Shown piece after piece: positions 39,142-49,557 of a stretch of 49,557 nucleotides of DNA; the stretch's first letter is position 1, and each line of letters opens with the position of its first letter. The notes beneath the pieces are model-generated. The model was not told the origin of the DNA and did not search any database. It was given only the letters and a program-made list of their open reading frames with translations. Position numbers and translations under genes: made by a program. Origin of the DNA: Spirogloea muscicola (lineage: Eukaryota > Streptophyta > Zygnematophyceae > Spirogloeales > Spirogloeaceae); the NCBI GenBank assembly GCA_009602725.1, contig WELB01000019.1, positions 551,481 to 601,037 of the forward strand, written 5' to 3'.

Positions 39142-42100
39142 GCAAAGGCGGCGAGGCCACCGCCGCCGCCTTCACCGGCCTCGCCCGACCCCCCGCGGTG
39201 CCAATACTGCACGAAGCCCTACACCACGCGGTCAGGCCGGACCCTCCATGAATGGGCCTGCGTGTGCAACAACAACCGTGCGGAGCAGGCGCGGGGCGCA
39301 GCTGCTGCAGGTGGCCGCCGGGGCCGGCCAGGCCGGCCAGTCCCACCCGCGCCGTCCCCACCCACGCCTCAGCACTGGCAGTGGCTGGCCGGCCTCGACC
39401 TGGCAGCCGTCCACCGCCAGGCGGCCCTCCCGCTCGTCCGCCACGTTCCCCGCTGGGTGCGTCCACACATTCGCCGCGCGCTTCGCCCGGCGATGCAGCG
39501 GATTGTCCGAGACCATCGGGACGAGGCGGCCTGGAAGCAGTTCCTCCTCTTCCCCCGGCTACTGCTCGGGCGCGTCCCCAACGACGGCCGCCGGCAGGGC
39601 CAGCAGCCCCTCCTGGAGCGCGTCCAGATGTTCGAGGGCGGCCAGTGGGAGGAGCTTCTGGCACGCCACGATGCAGCGGTGGCCGCCTCGGCGGCAGACC
39701 ATGGGGCCACGCGGGCCGCGCCAGCCGGGGCCGCCAATGTCCGCCGGGCGCTACGCTTCGGCCATGCGGGCGAGTTGTCCAGGGCGGTCCAGGCCCTGGA
39801 CGACTCGGTGCTGGCGCCCACCAACGCCGCAACGCGGGCGGCCCTGGACTCCCTGCACCCTCCGGCGCGCAACCCCCTGCCCCCGTGGCTGGACACCTTC
39901 ACCCCGCTGGAGGAGGTGGTCCTCGACGCCGACGCCCTGCGGCAGGCCCTGCAGAGCAGCCGCCGCGCAGCCGCTGGAGGTCCTTCCCACATGCTCACCG
40001 AGCACCTCCGGGAAATCTTCTTGGAGGGGGACGCTGCCGACTTCGCGGCGCTCCACCAGGTGTGCCAGCTCCTAGCTCGCGACCAGGTCCCAGCCAGCGT
40101 TCGGGACGTCCTGTGCGCCAGTACACTGCTGGCGCTCAGCAAGGCCGGCGGAGGGGTCCGGCCCATCGCCATCGGGGAGGTACTCTACCGTCTGGTGGGG
40201 CGCGCACTCTGGCAACAGCACGCGGGGCAGGCCCAAGCACACCTGGCGCCCCAGCAGTTTGGCGCGGGGCTACGGAGCGGCGGCGAGACGGTCGTGCACG
40301 GCGTACGGGCCACCCTGGACCTGCACCCGGAGTGGGTGGCTATGGCAGTCGATGTCCGCAATGCCTTCAATAGCGTTGATCGGGACGTCATTGCGGAGGA
40401 GCTGAGAGAGGCCTTCCCCAGCCTTCTACCCTTCTTCAGGCTGGGGTACGGTCGGCCAAGTGACCTGCTGTGGCGGACGGAGGGGGGAGCGGTGGAGACC
40501 CTCCACTCCACCAGGGGTGCACGTCAAGGGGATCCACTCGCTGGATTCTACTACGCGCTGGCACACCATCGCGCGCTCCAGGCAACGGTCGCGGCTCACC
40601 CTGGCGTGCTGGTGCCGACGTACGCAGATGATACCACTCTGGTGGGACCGCCTGCAGACGTCGTGGCAGCCTTTGCTACCCTCCAGGTGCAGCTGGGCGC
40701 GATCGGCCTGGACATCAGGGCGGACAAGTGCTGTGCCTGGTCCCCGGCAGGTCCCCTGCCAGCCCACCTGGGCCTGCCCGTGGGCTGCCAGACACCGGCC
40801 GAGGGCCTCACTCTCCTCGGCGTCCCCCTGGGCGCACCTGCCTTCGTGGCGGAGCAGCTGCAGGGGCGGCTGCAGGACCACCTCCGGCCGGCGGCCCGCC
40901 TGCACACGCTGAACGACATGCAGCTGGCAACCGCCATGCTGACCCGGTGCATCGCGCAGCGGCCCCACTACCTGGCCCGCACCGTCCTTCCCTCACCGGC
41001 GGTGACGGCAGCGTATGAGGCCTTCGACACCGGCATCATGGCGGCCGCAGCCTCCCTCGTGCAGCACCCGGCGTTCCTCACCACCCAAGCTGCGCAGCTG
41101 CAGGCCAGCCTGCCGATCAGTCGTGGCGGCTTGGGATGCCGCTCAGTTGCCCGCGTCTGTGAGGCGGCCTTCCTGGGAAGCTGGGCGCAGGTGGCCGCCC
41201 CCATGTGTCAGCGGTTCCTCGTGCACGGACAACGCGCCCTGGAGCGGGCGGCAGCCGATGTGGAGACAGGCCAACTCCCCTTCCAAGTCGCCCTCCGCAC
41301 TGCCCGCGACAGGCTCCTGCAGGTCCACCCCAACATGTCCGAGCAGACTGTTCCTTTCCGGCACCTCGCCCACACTCCAGACCTGCGGGCTCAGGCACGC
41401 TTCACGGCGTTGGTCGAGAAGGCGGCCTCCGACCAGGCGGTGGAGCTTCTCCCTCCGTCTGACGTTCGCGGGCGTGCTCGGCTTCTCTCCGCCTCTTCCC
41501 CTGGGGCGGCGGCGTGGCTCCAAGCGCTCCCACTCTATGCCGCACTTACCATGCCCGACGAGGTCTACCGGACGGCGGTGCATCGGCTCTTGGGGCTCCT
41601 CCCTCCCTGCCTTACAGGTGTCACACAGTGCGAGTGCGGCGCCCGGCACGCCGACCCTGCGGAGCTGGCCGCGCACATGCTCCGTTGCGCCCACGGAGGC
41701 GAGAGGACCGCTTCCCATGATCTTTTGCGCGATGGTATGCAGGGGGTGTTCATAGAGGCGGGCTTCAAGGTGGCGGTGGAGTGCTCCTCAGTCATGCCCA
41801 TCCTGCGGGGCGAGGACGGCCGGTCGCACACCCGGCGCGCCGACCTGGTCGCTATCCTGCCCAGCGGCGGTCCCCGCATCATCACTGATGTGGTGACAAC
41901 GGACAGCTACGACTCCGGCAACCCCACCAGGTCGGCGTCGTTTGCAGGGCATGCGGTCGGCCTGGCAGCCCGGGCAAAAGAGAAAAAATATGCCGATCAC
42001 CCGGTCGGTGATGAGTTCGCGGCCCTGGCGATAGATGTTCACGGGGCCTTCGGCAGCCGCTGGCTGGATCTCCTCCAGCGGCTTGCTCGTCAGGCTATTG

Positions 42101-42460
42101 ATCGGCGGTCGGGTCCGCCCGGGGCGCTGCCCGGCTTCAACGCCGCCGGGTCGCTCGCCCAGGTCTTTCGCATGCGCTTGGCGGTATCGTTCCAGCGATC
42201 CCTTGCCCACGCTGTCCACACGCGCGCAGGACGCGCTCTGGCCGCGGCCTCCGGGTCTCGGCGGAGTGCCTCCTTCCCTGCCTCGAGCTACTCGGACCTG
42301 ATGTTGCTCACTCGCGGGTACTGAGCTTCCCCAGTATGTTGTCGTGATTGGTAGAGTAGAGGAGTCCTTCCTCGGCTTCTCATTCTTCGGCTTTGGACAT
42401 TGTCCATTCTTTTTGGGCTGGCTTTGCCAGCCCCTCTTTCTTTATGGGCGAGCCTTCTTC
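39142..42460 (+). mobile_element. Near-complete RLE-type LINE (family A)
   Basis: A non-LTR retrotransposon with one protein, open from about 39142 to TGA 42322-42324 (about 1,060 codons). No ATG is seen in frame at the left end, so it is probably 5' truncated. Order: an N-terminal C2HC finger CQYC..(TLHEWAC) at 39196-39258; a reverse transcriptase with motif A AVDVRNAFNSVD (40345-40380), motif B RGARQGDPL (about 40513), YADD (40621-40632), GLDIRADKC and LLGVPLG; a CCHC knuckle CECGARHADPAELAAHMLRC (41634-41693); a restriction-like endonuclease RRADLVAILPSGGPRIITDV (about 41834-41893) with AKEKKYADH and AIDVHGAFGSRW; and the end SYSDLMLLTRGY. No AP endonuclease is present. The UTR carries GACATTGTCCATTCTTTTTG, the hairpin GGGCTGG-CTTTG-CCAGCCC and TTTATGGGCGAGC (42398-42453). 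Confidence 0.93.
39262..42324 (+). CDS. LINE-A reverse transcriptase / restriction-like endonuclease
   Basis: This is the element's protein. It copies its RNA at a nicked target (target-primed reverse transcription). The restriction-like endonuclease at the C-terminus makes the nick, and the CCHC knuckle before it binds nucleic acid, as in R2-type elements. The RT palm motifs and the RLE Asp residues (RADL and TDVV) are all present, with no frame break, so the protein could be active. The true N-terminus lies further left, because the C2HC finger upstream of 39262 is in the same frame; 39262 is only a GTG inside the frame. Base composition is much more GC-rich than the host introns around it. 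The nearest groups are the RLE-only clades (R2, R4, NeSL, CRE, HERO); which one needs a tree. Confidence 0.9.
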   Translation: MCNNNRAEQARGAAAAGGRRGRPGRPVPPAPSPPTPQHWQWLAGLDLAAVHRQAALPLVRHVPRWVRPHIRRALRPAMQRIVRDHRDEAAWKQFLLFPRLLLGRVPNDGRRQGQQPLLERVQMFEGGQWEELLARHDAAVAASAADHGATRAAPAGAANVRRALRFGHAGELSRAVQALDDSVLAPTNAATRAALDSLHPPARNPLPPWLDTFTPLEEVVLDADALRQALQSSRRAAAGGPSHMLTEHLREIFLEGDAADFAALHQVCQLLARDQVPASVRDVLCASTLLALSKAGGGVRPIAIGEVLYRLVGRALWQQHAGQAQAHLAPQQFGAGLRSGGETVVHGVRATLDLHPEWVAMAVDVRNAFNSVDRDVIAEELREAFPSLLPFFRLGYGRPSDLLWRTEGGAVETLHSTRGARQGDPLAGFYYALAHHRALQATVAAHPGVLVPTYADDTTLVGPPADVVAAFATLQVQLGAIGLDIRADKCCAWSPAGPLPAHLGLPVGCQTPAEGLTLLGVPLGAPAFVAEQLQGRLQDHLRPAARLHTLNDMQLATAMLTRCIAQRPHYLARTVLPSPAVTAAYEAFDTGIMAAAASLVQHPAFLTTQAAQLQASLPISRGGLGCRSVARVCEAAFLGSWAQVAAPMCQRFLVHGQRALERAAADVETGQLPFQVALRTARDRLLQVHPNMSEQTVPFRHLAHTPDLRAQARFTALVEKAASDQAVELLPPSDVRGRARLLSASSPGAAAWLQALPLYAALTMPDEVYRTAVHRLLGLLPPCLTGVTQCECGARHADPAELAAHMLRCAHGGERTASHDLLRDGMQGVFIEAGFKVAVECSSVMPILRGEDGRSHTRRADLVAILPSGGPRIITDVVTTDSYDSGNPTRSASFAGHAVGLAARAKEKKYADHPVGDEFAALAIDVHGAFGSRWLDLLQRLARQAIDRRSGPPGALPGFNAAGSLAQVFRMRLAVSFQRSLAHAVHTRAGRALAAASGSRRSASFPASSYSDLMLLTRGY

Positions 42461-43090
42461 TGATGGCTGTGATTAGCCAGCCCAGGAAAAGGCGAAGGAA
42501 AAATAAAAATTGGTTCGAACTGTGGCCAAAAGAAAAAGCGCTAGAGCACACAGCGACTCCATTAGCCACTGGGTGCTCCAATTCCAATGGGCAAAGAATA
42601 CACGCTTCCACAGGGTGTGACTCTCGTCCGGTCCCCGTCATTCATGGTCATTGACCGGTGTGTGGCTCGCTCATTGCAGAACACCGGGTAACGGTCAGCC
42701 CAATCCGCCACAACATCCCCTGTTGAGGAGCTGGACAAGCTGCCAGCTGCCCGACGCGCCTTCTGGGGTGCCCGGCGGCGCCGCTAAGTCCTCGCTAGCT
42801 CCCCGTCACTGACTGCTGCCGCTGGGGGCCGGCGCGGGCGACTCTCCCAGACGCCGAAGTCGATTTCGGGGCTGTGGCGGGGGCGGTCTGGCCCTGCGGT
42901 ACGTGCTCCGCCGAGCCGGTCACTCTATTAGTGCACCGACTCGCCTAGAGGCCGAGATACACTGGTGAGCAGATTCCGAACGGACCGGGCACAACACGGC
43001 CAGGCATCTCCCCCCCCCCAAGCACCTCCCGTCCACCGCGCCCGCCCCCCCCGCCGTCGCCGCCACAAACGCCGCCGCCGGACGCGCGCC
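42461..43090. other. RPE upstream region
   Basis: After the LINE-A module a short inverted module piece (GATGGCTGTGATTAGCCAGCCC, in part) lies at 42461-42483. The remaining 600 bases have no recognised exon and become GC-rich toward the RPE start, so the RPE promoter and 5' UTR should be here. Confidence 0.5.
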
Positions 43091-45781
43091 ATGGCCGCCA
43101 TGGCCGCCACCGTCACCGGCGCCGCCGCCGCCGGCGTGGCGTGCCGGCAGAGCGCCGCCTTCGGGCGCCGCGTCCAGCTGCGCGTCGCTACCGCTGCCAC
43201 GAGCGCTAGGTCGGAGCTTGGGCCCCCTCCTGCACTCAGCTCGGGTGCTCTGCGCCTCGCCCTGAGGCGACGCTGCCGCTGAAATGCGCGCAGTCGTTTA
43301 TTGGACGCTCGGTATCAAGCAGCAGCTAACGGTCCTCCCTCACCGGCTGTACAGGGGGCCTCTGAAGGTCATGGCCAGTGCTCGCGTGGACAGCTGCTCC
43401 AAGCGCGACATCATGGTCGCGCCCTCCATCCTCTCCGCCAACTTCGCCACCCTTGGTGATCAGGTTGGCCTCTGACTGCTGCTTGGCCTTGCGACGTCAG
43501 TATGGGTTTGGAGCCCGAGGCTTAGGGCATCCTGTTGAGAGCTCAACAACAGGATGGGCATCCAGTTCAGCAGCAATATCACCGTCGCTGTGAAGTTCCA
43601 CACTTCTTGCTGAGCTCGTTTGACCATGTGTTGTGCGCATCTGCCTTTGGCACATGAAGCCAAGCTTGCTGGGGCAGGCTTACAAGCAGCTCTAACTACA
43701 TAGCCATCCTTGCACATGTCACCAGCTACTTAGTTTTGGCAAGTGGTGCCGTGGAGTCAACTTGCCCACCTCTGCTTCCAAGCTGTTGACAGAACGTGCT
43801 GCGTGGCAAGGGCAGGTGAAGGCTGTCGAGGAGGCTGGATGTGACTGGATCCACGTGGACGTCATGGACGGCCGTTTCGTTCCCAACATCACCATTGGGC
43901 CACTTGTTGTTCAGGCTCTCCGCCCTGTCACGGATCTTCCTCTTGATGTCCACCTGGTGCAGTCCCTTATGCCCTGACATCCACCCCGCAACTATGAACA
44001 CTCCATGAACACATGCCTGTTCAATGTTTGAAGTGAAATAGCAGGCAACGTGATGCACCTCCCTTTTTGAGGAGACGCCGCCTAGTAGGTGTTGGTGTGG
44101 AGTGGAAGCTACTGGACAAGGCTGACATCGACCAAGTGATAGCCGCAGCAAGTGCTAGCTGTGGAATGCCTTCATAGGTGTTGACAGATGTGATTGTTGC
44201 AGATGATTGTGGAGCCTGAGCTGAGGGTGGCTGACTTTGCCAAGGCTGGTGCTGACATAATCAGCGTCCACGCCGAGCAGTCGTCCACTATTCACCTCCA
44301 CCGCTCTGTTGCTCAGGTTGGCGGCAGATTCACTGTAGAGCTCCTCAGATAATCTCGATGCTAGTGAGGCTCTGCTTACAGAAGCTGAAGTTCTGGCCAT
44401 GTTGATCACCACAGATCAAGCAGTTGGGCTGCAAGGCTGGTGTTGTACTCAATCCTGGCACACCTCTTTCAGCTATTGAATACGTCCTTGACTGTGAGTC
44501 TTGTCAAGTTGCACTTGTGCATCATCACTGCAGAAGTTGCTCACTCAATCTGACGCATGAGTGAGCCACAGCTGACTTTGGATCTGCGGTCTTTATTTTG
44601 CTTCGTACAGCCACTGTATGAGGTCTGGTCTAAAATGTTGTACTGTATAGAGTATGGTGTAACACTAGTCTTGATTGAGGGAGTGGGGTATAACATCTGT
44701 GGCAACCTGATACTATGCAACAGCCGTGGACTTGGTGCTCATCATGTCTGTCAACCCCGGCTTTGGAGGCCAGAGTTTCATCGAGAGCCAGGTTCAGAAG
44801 ACCAGGGACTTGAGGCGGATGTGTGATGAGAAGGTGTGCCTGGTCATCTGACATGTATCGCCAGCAAGTCATGCGTTGAACACTTGGGTGTGGGAGTTTG
44901 AAGTGCTCCTCAATAGCAGGTGCTGATTATCTGAGTGCTGGTTATTTGCAGATTCTGCTGTTTCTGTATCATGACGAGGGCTAACTTTGCCTTGGACTTC
45001 GTGGCAGGGGGTGGATCCCTGGATTGAGGTTGACGGAGGTATCACACCAGCCAACGCTTGGAAGGTGGGGTTCTCCATTGCAGTCTGCTCACAGTGTCTA
45101 GCCAGGCTGGAGTAGGTCACATTGCTATGGTGCTTATGTGATCGACCTTTGCACAAGTAGATGTCAAGTAGATGCACAAGTAGAGGCATTGAACACGCAA
45201 GTCCCTCCCCTGCCAACAATTCAAGTGGGGCCAACGTCTGGATAACGCTCAGCTTAGTCTGGATGTTCTTGAGTGTTGGTCAATGAGTGATGGAGGAGCT
45301 TGCGGGACTTTGCAGCAATGGTGCCTGCACATGTTGTACTCATTGCCTTGAAATGTGCAGTGTAGCGCATGCTGGAATCTTACAAATAGTCCTTCCTCCC
45401 TGTGCACCTCTGCTGCAGGTGATTGAGGCTGGTGCTAACGCCCTTGTTGCTGGCTCCGCTGTTTTTGGAGCCAAGAGCTACAAGGAAGGTATGTGTGTCG
45501 TGACATTAGTGCATGCCCACTGTGGTGTTGAGCAGTTTCCAGTCAATGGCAACATTAGCAACTTGGTCCTTCGTGATTTGGACAAGCCGTAAGCTGCCGG
45601 CCTGCCATTTGCCACTCTTTCAGGAGCGCTTTTTGATCTTTTACAATGCGCAAGTTCACCAATTGCATGTAATGTTTATGTCTTCCAAAAGGATGCTCAT
45701 ATGCTGTCGCTTGCATGTGATGCAGCTATTGCTGGCATTAAAGCCAGCAAGAAGCCCGTTCAGGAGGCTGTGCCAGCTTAG
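43091..45781 (+). CDS. RPE: Ribulose-phosphate 3-epimerase, chloroplast
   Basis: Interconverts ribulose 5-phosphate and xylulose 5-phosphate in the Calvin cycle and pentose phosphate pathway. Nine exons, 43091-43209, 43355-43463, 43816-43956, 44203-44316, 44415-44493, 44724-44833, 45008-45064, 45419-45488 and 45726-45781, encode 284 residues and all phases close. The first 50 residues ([20 protein letters not shown], basic and Ala-rich) are a transit peptide. Family marks of the TIM barrel: [43 protein letters not shown] then [60 protein letters not shown] and [17 protein letters not shown]. The metal-binding His and Asp residues (HVDVMDG, VHAE, VDGGI) are intact. Family size is normal. Confidence 0.97.
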
Positions 45782-45818
45782 AGACAGTTTACTGCTCAGA
45801 TACCTGCTCAGCTTGCTT

Positions 45819-45823
45819 TGTAA
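45819..45823 (+). terminator. TGTAA polyadenylation signal of RPE
   Basis: TGTAA, the usual green-algal polyadenylation signal, lies 38 bases after the RPE stop codon. Confidence 0.45.
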
Positions 45824-46573
45824 CATCCCTTAAGCTGTCCTCTGTAGTCAGTGCAAGTAAGCGAGACACATGACATTCTTTCATCCTTGAACTATCTTCT
45901 CATGTCCAGCACGCTTGTCCAGCACGCTAACTAAGAATAGAGACATTGTTGGGACCTGCACTCCTTACTTGCTTATATCAAATTTCCCAATAGTCCTGAT
46001 CAGCAGAACTCCTAGACCAGCGAGTGATGGGCTCTTATACACTCAGCATGCAAACCCTGTTTTGAATTTAATGAGGACAGCCCAAATGAATTGTCACGAG
46101 TGGCCTGGTGCATTGCCATCCTGTATTCATGCTGGATATTTTATCACCAGGGGAAGAGCAGAGAAAGATATCAAATACATGACTTAGTTGAGCCATAGTG
46201 CGTGCTGGACTGTCTCAATGGTTGCTTCATGCAGTTGTCCTGAATAAAGAAGGCAATGGCGACAAGATGCAGCTCCTCATTGTTTGCTGATTAATGAGCA
46301 TGTGCCCCCTGCGTCGGAAAAATTCTAACGAAGCGCATGGTTGCAAATGAAGCTCCCTGTAGGCTAAAGGACATGCTAGCCAGTGGCTGCAATTCCAGTC
46401 TTAAGAATGGAGGAGCCGGGTTGGCTGTAATGTGCAATCTGGACAATGCTACCACACTAAAGTGCCGCATGACAGGAGGGGCCGGAAAATGGCAGCTAGA
46501 CAGAGGTGGAGGAATGCACGGGCAGAACGCCACAATCGGACAGTGCTACATGGCACAATTGCAGCTGACTGCC
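45824..46573. other. Intergenic between RPE and GPAT 3' ends
   Basis: The two genes are convergent. No exon, repeat or module was recognised. An open plus-strand frame at 46337-46810 runs antisense through the last GPAT exon and is a shadow. Confidence 0.5.
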
Positions 46574-49557
46574 TCAGCAGGCAGCGGCCGCGGCTGTGGG
46601 CAACTGCACTGCAGGCAACGGCGAGGCCAGGTGCGGCAGGGTGCGCTTCCAGGGCTGCGACAGCGTCTGGCCTGCAGGCGCCGCTGCCGGCCCTTGCCGC
46701 CCGTGGATGGCCGCTGTCATGACTCTGTATTGGTCCCTGACCTCCGCCCATGCAGCCTGGGCGATTGCCTCCTTGGCCTGCACAACAACCGGCCACAACA
46801 GGTATTGTGACCTCCAGTGACACTTCATAGAATACATCTCAGATACACATATATTGTTGACTGCTCTCCTTTATGTAATCGTCGCTCAGTCCTCCTCACC
46901 GCCTTCTTGTCGTCAGTGCTCCTGAGGATAGGCCAGTGGTCCAGCTCTGGTGCGACCGAGATCCCAACACCATGATACCCGATCAGCCTCTGCTCGCCGA
47001 GCTCCTTCTCCATCTGGTGCCATGGGTGCATCCAAGCATGTTCATGAGGACTGCCCTTTCTAGCTTTGCTGAAAGAAGAAGGGTCCCAGAGAAGGTTGCC
47101 ATACAGAGAGTGGGGAGAAGGAGCAAAGAGCAAGGTGACAGGGAGAGAATGAGAGAGTAAGGGGAGGGGAGGGTGGGGCAGAGTGAAAGGAGAGAGGCAG
47201 AGGAGGGTGGAGAAGGGTGAGGAAGGAGGTGGAGCAGCAACACAGAGATAGAGGGAGAGGTGAATGCATGAGGAAATAATAGAAACGCTCCAAGGTCTGA
47301 GAGATGGGGGTGGGGCTCACCTGTTGGGGCGGCGGCATGATGTCGTAGCATGTCATGGCGAGCGGGTAGAGGTGTCCGGGCGGGCCGGCGTCCACAACCA
47401 GGCGCCGCATGAGGTCGACTGTGCCGACGTCAAACTGGGCCTGGCCACAGGCCACCATCACACGGTGCTCAGCAGTGCGCTCACGAATACCGCTGCCTAC
47501 CGCCCGAGTGCCAACGAGCAATGGACAGGGACGTGATGCTGCTGCGCCTCACCGGCTGCCACGTGCCGGTTGCTGGGTCAGGTCGGTCGCGTCCGCCGCT
47601 GGGCGCGATCCACACGAGCAACCCACCCTCCCTACTCCCCGCACGGCGCCACACATGAGCCTTACCAACAAAGCGGCAGTGCAGCAGCCGATGGCGGCGG
47701 TGAAACTGGCGGCGTGCTTACTTGAAGAGGCTCGCCATGGCCTTGAGTGTGCGGCGGTTGGCGGCGGCCTTGGCATCCGCAAGCTCCGGCACGTCATGCA
47801 GCCGCTTCTTGGAGAAGACACAGAGCAGATTCCTGCCGCCAGCCGCCACAGTTTGTGCAAAGCTCTCAGCTTTCCAGCTATGCGGCCGTGGAGACAGCCA
47901 TAGCCTGCGGCCTCAGCGGTAGCTGCATGTCAGGCTGGAAGGTGCGGCAAGGGCGAATCACCGGCCCATGCTGAACGGCTTGCAGACGGGGTCGAGGACG
48001 ACGCGATCGCCGGCAACGTACGTCTGCAGCAGCAGCAGCCACTCCAGCGAGTCATCAGCCACTCAGCAACGTCAGTGGGGCCTCGGCGTGGCTATGGAGT
48101 CGAGGGCGCCGGTAGCCTGACCAGATTTTCGGCGAGCAGCGGGTGGGTGTGCTCGAGCATGAGCGCCATGACGGCAGGGTCAGCCTCTGTTTGGTGGTTC
48201 GCCAGCAGCACCACGTTGTGGCCCTGCAATCCCACAGCCTCTCGGCAGCCATCAGCAGCCGACGGACTGCGCATTTGGTGGTCGTGGTGATGGCCGCCGC
48301 AACCCTGGGTCCGGCTGCTAGAGCAGCAAGAGCAGTGTAGGCTGCCATACCTCAAGAATCTGCTGCTGGATGGTATTGAAGACCGCCTGATTGCCAAGGT
48401 AGGACGTGCTGCACGCCGCCACAGCCGTCGATACCACGGCGCAGCAACCTGAGGCCAAGGCCTCAAGTCGGCAGCGAGCGGAGCACAAAGATCTGGGAAG
48501 GGATTCTACACTGCTCTGCGATTCTAGGTGCATCAACGAGGGAGGTGAGGTAAGACGAGCTGAAGGGGAAAGGGGAGGAGGAGAGAGGGCGACGGTGTGG
48601 AGAGGGAGCCAGATGGGGGGGACATGTAGGAATGGGGTTTTGGAGTTGAGGACGAGGCGCACTCACTCGAAGTTGATCAGCGGGCGCACGTAGTTCTGGC
48701 CGAAGGCGTAGTAGTCGTACGGGTCCGTCATCCGCAGGTGGTGCGAGGGGAACGTGAACGGCTCCTCGAACTGCACCATGACGCGGTCGAAGACCGTGGC
48801 CATGACAGTTACCGCGACAGCGACCGGGTCAGCCGCGTTGCTGCGCTCCACCTGCGACACCAACAGGCGCAGCTCGGTGAGGCTTAGGCCAGTCGCACCG
48901 CTGGTCGAGTGCCAGCGAAGCTCGGGGCTGCTGGCGGAGGGACGGCTGCCATGGGCCTCACGGCGCTGCGGTAGTTGTAGTAGAATGCCTTCATGCCGGC
49001 ACCGGCGCGGGCCGGCAGGCGGCCAGCCTCCACCTCCCGCTCGATGCCCGCCAGCAGCTCTGCAAGGCACAGCAGCCGGTGCAGGGCGAGCGTCCGGCAG
49101 ATGGGCACACTCTCTCAGTCGCCACCGAGCACCTGAGCAGCAGCTACAGGGACTTGACGTCGTCGCTCTGAGCGGCAGCAAGCTGAGGAGGGAGAGAGGA
49201 GGGGGGGCGGAGGGCGGGGAAGCCCACTGGCTTTCGGCCGTACCTTTCTCAGAGCTGACGCCGACGAAGGTGTCGGTGTATGCGGCGCCCGCTCGTGCCG
49301 CGAGCCGCCGCCTCCTCTCGCTGGGCCGCCGCCGGCAGGCCGCTCGGGCGGCAATGGCGGCGGGCCTCGGCAGCGACGAGGAAGCGGCTGCGGACAATGT
49401 CGGCTGAGTCCGGCGACCCCGGGGGGCCCTGCCCACAACCTCTGCCGCTAGGCAGCTGCCGCCGCCGCCCGCGGCCGAGAAGCTGAGACTGCAGTCCGCA
49501 GGCCGCGACGCCGGCGGCCTTGTGACGGCGGCCGCGCCTCGCCACCCGGCCGCCGCC
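46574..49557 (-). CDS. ATS1: Plastidial glycerol-3-phosphate acyltransferase, 5' partial
   Basis: Makes 1-acyl-glycerol-3-phosphate from acyl-ACP, the first step of plastid glycerolipid synthesis. Exons (minus): 49557-49244, 49059-48962, about 48920-48667, 48408-48351, 48223-48122, 48023-47962, 47832-47722, 47631-47553, 47440-47321, 47013-46900 and 46777-46574. Marks: [54 protein letters not shown], the catalytic [10 protein letters not shown] (H-x4-D), [64 protein letters not shown], and the end [13 protein letters not shown] followed by a roughly 40-residue Ala/Pro-rich extension. The first visible exon is an Arg/Ala-rich transit peptide that stays open to the window edge without an ATG. 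The acceptor near 48920 is the least certain. Confidence 0.93.

Noticed and set aside
39101-40373. Several long frames on both strands over the start of LINE-A
   Set aside because: High GC content keeps shadow frames open; only the frame with RT and RLE motifs is coherent.
46337-46810. 157-codon plus-strand frame
   Set aside because: Antisense to the last GPAT exon, which has clear family motifs.

Overview
The window is nuclear DNA of a green alga. It carries a plastid-targeted photosystem I gene (psaD), a Calvin-cycle epimerase (RPE) and a plastid-type glycerol-3-phosphate acyltransferase. All host genes are split by many short GT-AG introns (about 60-350 bp), and donors are often GTGAG or GTGCG. 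The plant-like repertoire (a PICKLE-type CHD remodeler, a tandem Dabb protein, dihydropyrimidinase) also fits Chlorophyta. Species and class cannot be fixed from the sequence. One run of N (16869-17017) shows it is a draft assembly.

Layout. 1-345: tail of a LINE. 578-1074 (+): TMEM230-like membrane protein. 1717-3983 (-): two-domain Dabb (stress-response A/B barrel) protein. About 5040-15370 (+): PICKLE/CHD3-type chromatin remodeler in about 29 exons. 16373-16868 (-): psaD, 5' end lost in the gap. 17018-17542: divergent promoter packed with CGTGG boxes. 17543-19126 (+): Gln/Ala-rich protein. 20064-21447 (-): unrecognised secretory protein. 21500-27880: graveyard of LINE tails. 27891-31509 (+): dihydropyrimidinase. 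31590-32340 (-): broken Ty1/copia gag fossil. 32480-34200: LINE tails, hairpin modules and a 374-bp TC microsatellite. 34396-35966 (+): RNase T2. 36880-39141: more LINE tails. 39142-42460 (+): nearly complete LINE. 43091-45781 (+): RPE. 46574-49557 (-): plastidial GPAT, running off the window.

The standout is a LINE superfamily that encodes only a restriction-like endonuclease. The best copy has an N-terminal C2HC finger, a reverse transcriptase with YADD, a CCHC knuckle and an R2-type endonuclease in one open frame of about 1,060 codons. At least fifteen other fragments, of about seven sequence families and in both orientations, are nearly all short 3' ends. They share two things: a protein C-terminus of the form S-(D/N)-L-x-L-L-(T/S)-R-G-Y-stop, and, downstream of the stop, a hairpin module (GGGCTGG..CCAGCCC followed by ATGGGCGAGC). 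The module also occurs alone, and tails are often paired back to back. I infer that the hairpin is the RNA handle used by the reverse transcriptase of the whole superfamily.

Host genes carry oddities that may be real or assembly errors: an in-frame TAG at a conserved Gln of the CHD helicase, a one-base frameshift in RNase T2, and a short missing exon plus a 93-bp in-frame terminal duplication in dihydropyrimidinase. Exon boundaries were placed by eye from splice signals, phase and family conservation. They close in frame in almost every case but need transcripts.
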